Below, piece by piece: positions 1 through 7,619 of a stretch of DNA of 11,399 nucleotides. Source of the DNA: Amoeboradix gromovi. Taxonomy: Eukaryota; Sanchytriomycota; Sanchytriomycetes; Sanchytriales; Sanchytriaceae. Each line of letters begins with the position of its first letter. Within the stretch, counting starts at the first letter, position 1. Below the pieces are notes generated by a model. That model was not told where the DNA came from. It made no database searches and saw nothing but the letters and a program-made list of their open reading frames with translations. The position numbers and the translations under genes were made by a program. Where the stretch lies: positions 1 through 11,399 of the forward strand of contig JADGIF010000300.1 of NCBI GenBank assembly GCA_018985225.1, in the 5' to 3' direction.

Positions 1-873
1 CAGAGGTTTATTCGAAATAAAGATTGGATGAAAGAGTAAGAGAATAGCTGTACAGAATATTTATTTTTGAAATTCGATACAAAAAGTTATTTATTTTCCT
101 TTTATACTCGTCAACTCCGCACCTAGCTGAATGTCCACTTGCCTCTTAAATCCATAAAATTAATAAAGCTGAAATAATGTTCCAAGTTGTCACAGAAAGG
201 TAACTCAGTTTTTATATTTGATGTCCCTACTGTAGAAGTCTGCCTTATCATTTTAACACTCGCTTATCGGTGAAAATCTTCAAAATTAAAGAAAATAGAT
301 TCTTTGCGACTAATTACTGGAAAGTTAATTTAGCGTGGCATGGTACTAGCCTTGAACACTTAACTGTGTTATGATTAAGATAATTTATGGCAATGTATAA
401 TAGAAAGTCCTGCTATTATAGTATTTCTGTGAAATCGTAAAGTTTGATGAATGTAACAAACTTTGTTACATTTATCGACCACAGATACTGTATGCAAATA
501 TAGAGAAAGAAATGATAGTTGAAATTTAGGGAACATGATAAAGATGATATGTAGTAATACCTGCATCCTTGTACAATACTGCGTCAGGGTAATGGAACCG
601 CAATTAGCCATTGTAACAGAGTGCCCTACATTGCCAATCTCTCTGGAAATTCTTAATTTTCTATGAATGCAGGACTTTGAATGAGAGGTTATTAGCGAAA
701 AATCATTTTTTTAAACCAATCTGAATGCTCTCTGGATTGATGCGGCCAAGTTCTGGTTGCATATCTCATTGTGACTCGTTTATTTCGTGTCGAGTTACAA
801 AAGAGTACTAGATCTCTTGGACCAATCATACTTCATGAATGCTTATTAAAAAGAGTAATTGCGTTTCCATGCA
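1..873. other. Left-end region without a convincing gene
   Basis: I see no long open frame, tRNA or rRNA here. The longest minus-strand frame (611-375, 78 codons) is low in complexity of signal and has no recognisable domain. A 42-codon minus-strand frame (251-123) contains FCDNLEHYFSFINFMDLRGKW, which reads somewhat like protein but matches nothing I know. AG-ended pyrimidine stretches that could be splice acceptors occur on the minus strand, so a small spliced gene cannot be excluded. The last 200 bases or so should hold the promoter and leader of the F-box-like gene. An out-of-frame ATG at 869 lies just before the ATG chosen for that gene at 874. A perfect palindrome at 450-472 is listed separately. 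Confidence 0.5.
450..472. repeat. 23 bp perfect inverted repeat
   Basis: Two 11-base arms, AATGTAACAAA and TTTGTTACATT, flank a single central C and are exactly complementary. The element lies in the non-coding left region, about 400 bp before the F-box-like gene. It could bind a dimeric regulator or fold as a hairpin in a transcript. No function can be assigned from sequence alone. Confidence 0.85.
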
Positions 874-1557
874 ATGGAACCTTCAGTTTCGAATTTGCCG
901 AAGGATGTGCATTACCTGCTTTTTCAACATATGCAAGACACGGACTTAGTTAATCTTGCCAAGACAAACAAGCAACTAAGATCAAGATTAAAGGAGTACT
1001 CAAGTATATTGGAAAGATTGAAGAGGGAAAATTTGGTTTTTTTGTTAAGCCGACAGCAAAGACCACTGCTAAAGGATCTAATGCCAACAATAGTTCCAGG
1101 AAACATTTCATTAATTATGGATGGGAACGTCAATGCAATATTGCTCATTTCCGCCGCTCAGCAAAAACTGCAGCGGAATATAATTTCCAACTCGGTACAT
1201 AGAAAGTTAAAATCCAGGCCAGATACTATCAGTGAAAGCATTTTGCCAAAAATCTGCTTGACTGTAGATCCCGGATTAGCTAAAATTGCGTATCGAATGA
1301 ATTTGACATTAAAGAAAAACAAGACAAAAACTCACTTGAGCAAACACCTCGTTCATAAGCCAAGACGAGAGACGTTGAAATTGCTGAAGGACAGGTCCTT
1401 GGAGCATTTGATTGCACAAAAGCTTATAAAAACAATAATTGACTTTTCTAACATAAACCGCTTTGAAAAAGTGATGCCCCGACTTGGAAACTATGAGCAA
1501 ACTGTTATTTGTCCCGGTATAAAGCCAAGATTGTACTTTTTTGAGAGCCGTATTTAA
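874..1557 (+). CDS. F-box-like protein, basic C-terminal region
   Basis: A 227-residue protein begins at the first in-frame ATG (874); the open frame extends upstream only through a TTG at 859. Residues 7-40 read LPKDVHYLLFQHM then LVNLAKTNKQLRSRL. This is the spacing of an F-box: a Leu-Pro start, an amphipathic helix, then a helix with Leu and basic residues. F-box proteins link substrates to Skp1 in SCF ubiquitin ligases. The remaining 190 residues are rich in Lys and Arg, with no WD40, LRR or Kelch repeats visible, so a substrate-recognition domain is not recognised. A coiled-coil-like segment (SSILERLKREN) follows the F-box. The stop TAA overlaps AATAAA (1556-1561), and the CatSper-like start is only 24 bp downstream on the same strand. 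The SCF role is inferred from the motif alone; the channel connection is positional. Confidence 0.6.
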   Translation: MEPSVSNLPKDVHYLLFQHMQDTDLVNLAKTNKQLRSRLKEYSSILERLKRENLVFLLSRQQRPLLKDLMPTIVPGNISLIMDGNVNAILLISAAQQKLQRNIISNSVHRKLKSRPDTISESILPKICLTVDPGLAKIAYRMNLTLKKNKTKTHLSKHLVHKPRRETLKLLKDRSLEHLIAQKLIKTIIDFSNINRFEKVMPRLGNYEQTVICPGIKPRLYFFESRI

Positions 1558-1561
1558 TAAA
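1556..1561 (+). terminator. Polyadenylation signal overlapping the F-box-like stop codon
   Basis: AATAAA begins at the second base of the TAA stop (1555-1557). The next start codon is at 1582, so cleavage would fall close to or inside the leader of the channel gene. A T-rich stretch follows directly (ATCTATTTTT). Confidence 0.55.
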
Positions 1562-1581
1562 TCTATTTTTAAACTTAGGCC

Positions 1582-3081
1582 ATGAGTGAGGAAGAAAATG
1601 GATTAGCGCTGAATTCTCAAGAGAAACTCGAATACAAATTCCATGATTTGTCATACAGAACTGCAGCAATTAGATCTTTGCTTATATCAGAGTTTGAAAT
1701 CTTTGATAACATGAAATATGCCAACATACAGAAAGCAGATTTGAATGACATTTGCGATCTTAAGAAGAGAGCTAAAGTAATCAAACAAAATCCTGACCAA
1801 CCTTGCTTATTTAATACACTACAAAGGTATATGAAAGAAAAATCATTAACTGTAGAAGAAAGAAAATTGGCTAGAAAGAAAGCAAGAGGCATAATTCCAA
1901 TTAGCGCATTCGCTAATTTTATGATTAACAGTATTTCATTTATTAATTTAGATTCTGCTTTCAAGATATTCATGAATTTGATAGTTGTGCTAGATGTGAT
2001 ATGTATTGCTCTTTTCGCAGAGTATCAAAACACGTCTAGTTCATTTCTTTACTATGACACAGTTTTTTCTAACATCATAATTCTATTTTATGTAGCAGAG
2101 CTCATTCTCAAGGCTTCAGACAGCAGAAAGGCGATGTGGAAAAACAGTTGGGACGTGTTTAACATGGGAATTACAGTTTTCACCGCTTCTTTGGAAATAA
2201 TTATATTGTTTCTAAACGAACGTGGCTTTTCCAAAAATCCTATGTTAGAGCAAATTAGATTAATAAAAGTTGTAAGAATATTGAAACTGGTAGCAAATGT
2301 TTCTAACCTGAAGGTTATAATTAAGACCATTAGTGTGGCCTTTAAACCAATGATGTATATTGGGGTTCTAATGCTGATGGGCCTGGGCTTATTTGCGATT
2401 ATTGGGGTGTCTCTATTCGGAAGCGAGCCTGAATTAAAAAACACCTTGTATGCTTATCGCTTTTCTTCCCTTGGTAGCTGTATTGCACTTTTATTCCAAC
2501 TAATGACACTAGATAACTGGACGGATTCATATCTGGAGTTAATCGAGATTGTTAATCCTTTTATTGTGACCGTCTTCTTTGTTTTATGGATCTGCTTGGG
2601 CGCCTTCGTGTTTAAAAATGTTTTCATAGGAGTTCTGGTAAATAACTTTGCCCGCGTAGATGATGAACTGAGAGAACAAAGAGTAAAACAAAAAAATAAC
2701 AGCCAACTGGGAAAGATGAAGCAAAAGCTACAGGGCGAATTGAAAAAAGTTCAAAATCGTTTAGAAAAATCAGGATCATCGGCAATCTTACAACCAAAAC
2801 AAATTCATATTAGAAAACAAGGTTCCTTGTTATTGCCTAACTCAGTAACATCAAAACCAACTTCTCTTGTATTTCCTTCGAAAACTGAGTTAAATGAATG
2901 GGACAACATTGTTCACGAGACAAGGGCCGCCATCCTGACTCAAGACACTCAGATTAAATGGAATAAAAAGTTGGCATTCAAATACTTACAGCTACTTTCA
3001 AGCCTTCAAGAAGATTTAGAAGAGTATTATGAGATCAACAAGTTAGCTGTTCAGATTATCTTGGAAATTCTTCAAGAATAA
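1582..3081 (+). CDS. CatSper-type voltage-gated cation channel pore subunit
   Basis: A 499-residue single-repeat channel with six membrane segments: S1 about 127-147, S2 160-177, S3 190-212, S4 222-245, S5 256-280 and S6 324-357. S4 carries R226, K229, R232 and K235 at every third position, the voltage-sensor pattern. The pore helix ends in TLDNW (309-313), the T-x-D-x-W selectivity motif of CatSper subunits; a potassium GYG filter is absent. S6 ends in FKNVFIGVLVNNF, then a charged coiled coil (about 358-397). The C-terminal segment 440-499 (W440, W460, LQLLSSLQEDLEE, LAVQ) resembles, from memory, the conserved end of CatSper2, and the length is close to that paralogue. In animal sperm four such subunits form an alkalinisation-activated calcium channel of the flagellar membrane. 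Here a zoospore or gamete flagellum is the inferred site. ATG at 1582 follows GCC and is the first in frame. A bacterial-type sodium channel is the main alternative and fits the C-terminus less well. Confidence 0.82.
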   Translation: MSEEENGLALNSQEKLEYKFHDLSYRTAAIRSLLISEFEIFDNMKYANIQKADLNDICDLKKRAKVIKQNPDQPCLFNTLQRYMKEKSLTVEERKLARKKARGIIPISAFANFMINSISFINLDSAFKIFMNLIVVLDVICIALFAEYQNTSSSFLYYDTVFSNIIILFYVAELILKASDSRKAMWKNSWDVFNMGITVFTASLEIIILFLNERGFSKNPMLEQIRLIKVVRILKLVANVSNLKVIIKTISVAFKPMMYIGVLMLMGLGLFAIIGVSLFGSEPELKNTLYAYRFSSLGSCIALLFQLMTLDNWTDSYLELIEIVNPFIVTVFFVLWICLGAFVFKNVFIGVLVNNFARVDDELREQRVKQKNNSQLGKMKQKLQGELKKVQNRLEKSGSSAILQPKQIHIRKQGSLLLPNSVTSKPTSLVFPSKTELNEWDNIVHETRAAILTQDTQIKWNKKLAFKYLQLLSSLQEDLEEYYEINKLAVQIILEILQE

Positions 3082-3088
3082 ATTTATT
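3077..3088. terminator. Palindromic bidirectional polyadenylation signal AATAAATTTATT
   Basis: AATAAA on the plus strand (3077-3082) overlaps the TAA stop of the channel gene (3079-3081). The next six bases, TTTATT (3083-3088), give AATAAA on the minus strand, 8 nt past the TAG stop of the convergent gene (3097-3099). Together they form a perfect 12 bp palindrome that can serve both transcripts. The two stop codons are 15 bp apart, so the mature 3' ends probably overlap. Confidence 0.65.
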
Positions 3089-3096
3089 AATTAGAG

Positions 3097-5269
3097 CTAG
3101 AGCTTCACTTTTTCTCTTCTATACCACATGTAAAGTACTACAAGTATTAATAACATTCCCAAAAAACTTAATGATAAAATCAGCACTTGTGTTTCTAGCC
3201 TCATTGTGGCACCATTGACGTAAAGAACAAACTCATATTCAAAAATGCAAAACGAATTTGTTTTTAGTGCTCTTATTTTAAACACATAAATTTCGTCTTG
3301 ATATGAACTCCAGGATATTCTATTATTATTCTCAGTTGTAAAAACAGCATACTGCTGATTGATTTTAGGATCTGCACAATCTAGTATAGGATCAACATAA
3401 GGGTTGTATTTAGAAGTAGGGGTTAAGCTGATATAACAATCTTTAGCTAATGCATGCCAATTAAAGGAATACCTTCCATATTTTTCAATCAAAACAAACG
3501 AGTCAATTTCTGGTATTTGCGCATTTGTTTGAACTGCGCTTAAAACCATGTTCGGAGAGTAAATATCGTTATAGTTTGCAGAATATTTAACTGTGCAAGG
3601 TATTTCAACCGTCATGTCCACCTGTCCAATGGCCTTTAATACGGGGTCAAAGTACTTTCGTGCTTTTAACACAATTGAGGTAGTGCCAGAGCACGGTGTT
3701 GATGGAGTGTCTATGTTAGTCTCGATATTATTTGGACACTCATATCTTTGTTTATATATCAAATAACTTGTGCAGAATGATTCAGTCTCGCCAGTTGACC
3801 AAAATGTTAAATTCTTTGCGGACTGGTCCAAAGGATAAGCCCGTGCTTCATTATCTTGTCTTGTTAATTTTATTTTACTAGCAGAATAGACCATTCCATT
3901 GTTATTTTTAAATGCAATTTTGGCGGGTTCAAACTTGTCCATGACTGGGTTGTTCAGTATCGCTGGAAATTCTGATAAATCAGTTTTGTAACAGTCCAAT
4001 CCACTAAATTATGAAGAAGTACTTTTTCAGTGACGAAAATTCATTGAAGTCAATTTCTAACAGCATGTTGTCAAATATGAATGTGCAATATCCGATCAAG
4101 TTGCAGTAAAACGTATCGTGATTTATTTCTGTCCTATATAATGTATAATCATCGACCCTTCCAAAATAAATATCTCTGTTGTACGCATACACGCTTCTGC
4201 CTATATATATTACGTTCTGAAACGCAATTGAATCAAGTGATTGCACACTAGAACCTGATTTTAAGAATAATCCATCAGAATTAATTAGCAAGTCGCTATT
4301 CAAATCATTTAAGTATGTTTCATTGCTGGAATCAATAGTCTTTCTCGAAAAGTCATACAGGTAATAGCCTGAATCATTTCTTAAACTCAAGTATTGAGAA
4401 TTAATATCTATTAATGTAAAGTTAGTATCTAATTCGTGTTCTTCAGAAATAGAAATTGTGCTTTTCTCAATTGCATAGATTAGTGGTTGAACTCCACTCA
4501 ATACAAACTGATTGCAATCTTTCTGCCATGCTTGGTTTAAGTCAAAGTAATAACAAACTAGCTCCACAGATTGAATCATCATTCCGAAAGACGAAAGTGA
4601 CAACTTTTTAACAGCTACCGCAGTCTGGAATGAGTTTATATCATATCCTATATATTTTATCAAGTTAGATCCCGTCGAATACAAGACTGCCTCATATGAA
4701 ATTCCTGAAAAAGAAGAAGAAGTAGTATTGAAATTGGATTCATATTTCGTGAAGAAGCTGTATTTTAACAGTATTGCAAAAATTGCTCTTAGTTTTAGTT
4801 GGATGGCTCTGTCTCGAATCGGGCAAAGACCAAACAATACACGCCCCGCGCTTAGCTGAACAACTTCCCAAAACAAAGAAACATCTTCAATCTCATGAGT
4901 ATAATGACCGCTTTCATAGTGCAATGTGTGTTCTAAGTTTCTTCTTCTCATTGTAATTTTAATACCCTGGCTATGTAATATTTCAGTCATATCCATTCCG
5001 TATAAATCCAATTTTACTATTAAATGTGTCCCATTATAAGTGTAGGCATAGTCAATACACTTGAACTGTGTCAATTCTACAGTTACTGTGTTATTTTGAG
5101 CTGTGAATATGTGTCTTCCTTCTTCGTTACATTTGACTTCAGTTTCTGATACTATTCTACAGTCTGAGGTCAAGTTCCAGTTCCTCATGTCTGTCCCATA
5201 TATTTTAACTGAATTCTTGTTCTGAAATGGATTAAATATCAAAGTTGCATATATAGGAACAAAGAGCAT
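3097..5269 (-). CDS. CatSper auxiliary subunit-like type I membrane protein (beta/gamma/delta/epsilon family), frame interrupted near 4004
   Basis: Two frames, 5269-4004 and 4003-3097, join into one protein of about 717 residues if a short intron ends at 4004. The ATG at 5269 is chosen because the codon opening the longer frame (5275) is TTG. MLFVPIYATLIFN is a plausible signal peptide. The N-terminal half is rich in beta-strand-like sequence with scattered Cys and many N-x-S/T sites, as expected for an extracellular propeller. The C-terminal half has Cys pairs, then YGRYSFNWHALAKDCY, NRISW, and YVFKIRALKTNSFCIFEYEF. The last resembles the D-x-x-Y/F-S-F-C core near the end of CatSper beta/gamma/delta/epsilon ectodomains. 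One membrane helix (about 690-710) and a short basic tail (YRREKVKL) follow. In sperm such subunits form the canopy over the channel. Animal members are longer, often 800-1100 residues. The assignment is by recalled motif, supported by the convergent CatSper pore gene; which paralogue it resembles is unclear. Confidence 0.66.
4004..4022 (-). other. Candidate short intron, donor uncertain (19, 31 or 58 nt)
   Basis: The upstream frame stops at TAG (4006-4004) and the downstream frame is closed by a TAA just before it, so a simple read-through is impossible. The stop lies in CATAATTTAG, which looks like a branch-point-like TAAT plus a TTTAG acceptor. GT donors at 4022 (GTACTT), 4034 (GTCACT) and 4061 (GTTAGA) would each restore the downstream frame, giving introns of 19, 31 or 58 nt. 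None matches GTAAGT or GTATGT well. The shortest choice gives LKNGLDCYKTD at the junction, the longest NMLGLDCYKTD. A sequencing indel or a genuine frameshift would look similar. Confidence 0.5.
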
Positions 5270-5346
5270 TTTCAAGTGAGTTTAGGCCAAATGGATTCCT
5301 GAAATTTCGATGCCATTTGAAAATAAGATTTATCTTAATCCAAACA

Positions 5347-5352
5347 TTTATT
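5347..5352 (-). terminator. Polyadenylation signal of the M64 peptidase gene
   Basis: TTTATT on the plus strand reads AATAAA on the minus strand, about 8 nt beyond the TAA stop (5363-5361). The 91 bp to the next minus-strand ATG (5269) must hold both this 3' end and the promoter of the CatSper auxiliary-like gene. Confidence 0.55.
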
Positions 5353-5360
5353 AAAGCAAG

Positions 5361-7001
5361 TTAGCAAGCTACTGTAAAGGTTCTTCTATCTGTCAAATAC
5401 TTCAAATTCAACCTCACGTGTGGCGTATTGAATTTGAGGCTTACTTCATATGCGCCTGGTGTCAGATTTTCCACTCGTTGTTTATCAGTCAGCGTATCTT
5501 GTACCTGGCCCTCTTTTTTCCAGATTATATCATAAAAAGTATCCTCTTTTTGCTTCAACTTGCTGAACTGTCCATATGGCACCGCACTCAATAAAGCGTT
5601 CCCAGTGTTTCCAGTGCATGTTACATTCAACGAGTCAATCAACCTGATCTTTTGCAAAAAGTTAATGTGCATTCCTTCCATGCAGACTGGACAAAATCGA
5701 GGGCTAGTCATGTTTCTCATAATACACAAGTCATTTGTTGGCCTGTAGCTTTTCCTACCTCTGATGTCCCATGTCGGAAATGCTCCAACGCTTTCGTATT
5801 CGTCGAAGACATTTCGCTCATATTCGTGTATGTCCAAGGAGCAAACGGTCCTACCCATAATCTCGCCTGTTCTAGGGTCTCTCAAAAGTGGTTTCTTCAG
5901 TTGCTCAATCCTCAATTCATGAGTTCCAACAGCCAATGGTTTTGTAAATTTCCAGAAGTAGAATTGTCTATCCAGAGTGCCTTTGGATTCAAGTGGCATT
6001 TCTATTTCATCCACACTGACACGAACAGATTCTGCATTTTCCACACCGCTAAGAGAGATTAGCAATTTCCAATAATTGTAGTTGGAGTTGGTTTTGAACT
6101 TGAGTATGTATGGATTGTCTAAAGAGGCCCATGGGTGCTCGGTTGCCAACATATTTAGTTTGTTTTCCAAGTCGATCTTAGAAGCAACCCAGTGGGACCA
6201 CTGAATTGATCCTATACTTCTAGCACTGTTATAGCCTGAGTAAACGTAGCCGTCGTCATATTCTTCGCCCTCAGTAGCAAAATTATGTCCCATTTCGTGT
6301 CTCAGTACCGTGGTCCCGGTTGTGGCGCTCGAGGTGGAAATTACGAACTCACCTCCCAAACCTCCGTAGAACACATCATTTCCTATTATGGATGGGTAAT
6401 CGCACTTGGTACCTAACTTATTGCATAACTGGCGTGCAAAGTTGGCCTTACCAGGCATGATTCCTCGCAGTTCGTTTCCATCTCTTCTCAAGCCAAACAC
6501 AGTATTCTTGCTGTACTGCATGAAAGATATACCGCTATCAACACTCGGTATGTATAATGCCCATATATTAAACATTGGTAAAAGAGGTTTAAATGTTTGA
6601 CCATTCCACATTTCATCAACAAGTCGCTTAATGTCGTTGAAGAACTTTGTCCTTTCCGATTTAGTGTAGCCATCTCCCATGAAGACTACGTCAATTCTGT
6701 TATCAGGATTGCCACTAGTAATTATGCTCTGCAATTCATAGTCTACATCTTCTAGCAGAGGTGCTTCTTCATCTTGCACTATAATCTTCATGTCCAACGT
6801 AGCACAGTGTTTCTTGGCAACCAATAAGGCAGAATCTGTGTCATCAGCAGTGATTTCCATCATGTTTCTATAGGTGACCTGCTTAGGTAATATTCCTCGA
6901 TAATGTGGAAAGTTATTGGTTCTCAAATACTTACAGTCGTTATCAAGAGTTTTGCTGAAGAGCAATTGAACCGCTGCCAGAGCTATGTTTGAAAGTAACA
7001 T
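5361..7001 (-). CDS. Secreted zinc metallopeptidase of the M64 (IgA peptidase) family
   Basis: A 546-residue protein starting at ATG 7001 with a short hydrophobic leader (MLLSNIALAAVQLLF), so export is likely. The zinc site is HEMGH (235-239), preceded by TTVLR and followed by EEYDDGYVYSG (246-256). This matches, from memory, the fungal M64 pattern HExGH followed by GEEYDGG. H235 and H239 would bind zinc, E236 would act as catalytic base, and the downstream EEY region may supply a further ligand. DVVFMGDGYTKSE (104-116) is the usual opening of the catalytic domain, and residues 40-95 look like the beta-rich N-terminal domain. A further beta-rich, Cys-containing C-terminal region follows. The family is named for bacterial proteins that cleave immunoglobulin A, but fungal substrates are unknown to me, so an IgA role should not be read into this copy. 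It is co-oriented with the auxiliary-like gene; a shared function is not implied. Confidence 0.85.
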   Translation of the reverse strand: MLLSNIALAAVQLLFSKTLDNDCKYLRTNNFPHYRGILPKQVTYRNMMEITADDTDSALLVAKKHCATLDMKIIVQDEEAPLLEDVDYELQSIITSGNPDNRIDVVFMGDGYTKSERTKFFNDIKRLVDEMWNGQTFKPLLPMFNIWALYIPSVDSGISFMQYSKNTVFGLRRDGNELRGIMPGKANFARQLCNKLGTKCDYPSIIGNDVFYGGLGGEFVISTSSATTGTTVLRHEMGHNFATEGEEYDDGYVYSGYNSARSIGSIQWSHWVASKIDLENKLNMLATEHPWASLDNPYILKFKTNSNYNYWKLLISLSGVENAESVRVSVDEIEMPLESKGTLDRQFYFWKFTKPLAVGTHELRIEQLKKPLLRDPRTGEIMGRTVCSLDIHEYERNVFDEYESVGAFPTWDIRGRKSYRPTNDLCIMRNMTSPRFCPVCMEGMHINFLQKIRLIDSLNVTCTGNTGNALLSAVPYGQFSKLKQKEDTFYDIIWKKEGQVQDTLTDKQRVENLTPGAYEVSLKFNTPHVRLNLKYLTDRRTFTVAC

Positions 7002-7619
7002 GGCGATTTGGCGATGAGTAAATTTCCTAAAAATACAAGTTGGCGAAGCAATTAGGCAAAATGCAGCGAGAAATAATGTAAGCTAGGCAAGTTATGAATT
7101 TTCATTGGGTTGCGCATCTTCGTCAATTGGCATTCTCATTAAAAATTCTGATTGCTGGAAAAGCAAGGATTTTTAGAGAAACTGCAAAGCCAACTACTGC
7201 GTTAAAGTTATTGGTCGCACTTTCGATGTATTGAGGTGGGATTGAATTGGGATGCATTTACTTCAATTGTATGTTCGTCGTTTCTATTGAGTCTTTACAT
7301 ACTTTAGATGACAGTTTGTGCATTTTTAAACTCCAAACTGAGTTGCTTCAGAGTCCCACAGGCAGTGCAACTTTTACTAGTAAGTGCTTTTTTAGATTCC
7401 ATCTATATCTTTCCAGTCGTTCGTCTAAAATTAGAGAAGACTATACCTTAATTCTATTAATTTAAAGTATGAGAAAAAGAACTATAGGACAGTGAAATTT
7501 GTCTAGCCATGCTAAGATGCTTTTTCAATTAAAATCATATACTGTTGCGTTATTTTCGGACAAGGATAATAAAAGGTCGAGTATCCTAATATACAAAAGT
7601 TGTAAAAATAATAATTAAT
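7002..7619. other. 618 bp spacer with small unassigned open stretches
   Basis: No clear gene. On the minus strand, an ATG-started 44-codon frame (7257-7123) encodes a hydrophobic segment (FNAVVGFAVSLKILAFPAI) and is listed separately. Other minus-strand pieces look protein-like but are short: ERLERYRWNLKKHLLVKV (about 7424-7371) and MARQISLSYSSFSHTLN (7510-7457). GTATAGTCTTCTCTAATTTT plus AG (about 7446-7425) resembles a 22 nt intron. On the plus strand, 7380-7416 has GTAAGT at one end and TTTCCAG at the other. These could belong to a small spliced gene, a non-coding RNA or the leader of the M64 gene; I could not assemble a coherent product. The plus-strand frame 7247-7465 starts with TTG and has no known domain. 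Confidence 0.45.
7123..7257 (-). CDS. Possible 44-residue single-pass membrane peptide
   Basis: The frame runs from ATG (7257-7255) to TGA (7125-7123). It encodes a short polar N-terminus (MHPNSIPPQYIESATNN) and a hydrophobic stretch of about 20 residues, then a short tail (RIFNENAN). The layout would suit a small mitochondrial or ER tail-anchored protein, but I recognise no family. It lies 121 bp before the M64 start on the same strand, so it could also be an upstream ORF in that leader. In another frame the same bases carry SEFLMRMPIDEDAQPNENS after a TTTTCCAG acceptor-like site, so the reading frame is uncertain. A chance open frame is quite possible. Confidence 0.22.
   Translation of the reverse strand: MHPNSIPPQYIESATNNFNAVVGFAVSLKILAFPAIRIFNENAN

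Noticed and set aside
745-750. GCCAAG as a PacC binding site
   Set aside because: A single 6 bp match is expected by chance and occurs within coding sequence elsewhere in the window.
771-953. Short plus-strand frame overlapping the F-box-like start
   Set aside because: It opens with GTG, lacks a domain and overlaps the better-supported F-box frame.
1931-1951. 21 nt intron-like GTATTT...TAATTTAG inside the channel gene
   Set aside because: It is a multiple of three, contains no in-frame stop and encodes a normal-looking pre-S1 segment, so exonic sequence is the simpler reading.
1582-3081. Potassium channel
   Set aside because: There is no TVGYG-type filter; the pore reads TLDNW and the C-terminus fits CatSper better.
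3097-5269. Two separate genes or a pseudogene
   Set aside because: The second frame has only a TTG at its start, no leader, and carries the membrane anchor that the first half lacks. Only one interruption exists, with intron-like signals; a pseudogene is possible but less likely.
5560-6062. Plus-strand open frames opposite the M64 gene
   Set aside because: They are antisense shadows of a gene with an intact catalytic motif.
7380-7416. 37 nt plus-strand intron (GTAAGT to TTTCCAG)
   Set aside because: The signals look good, but no coding exons could be joined on either side.
7247-7465. 72-codon plus-strand frame
   Set aside because: It begins with TTG, has no ATG near its start and no domain.
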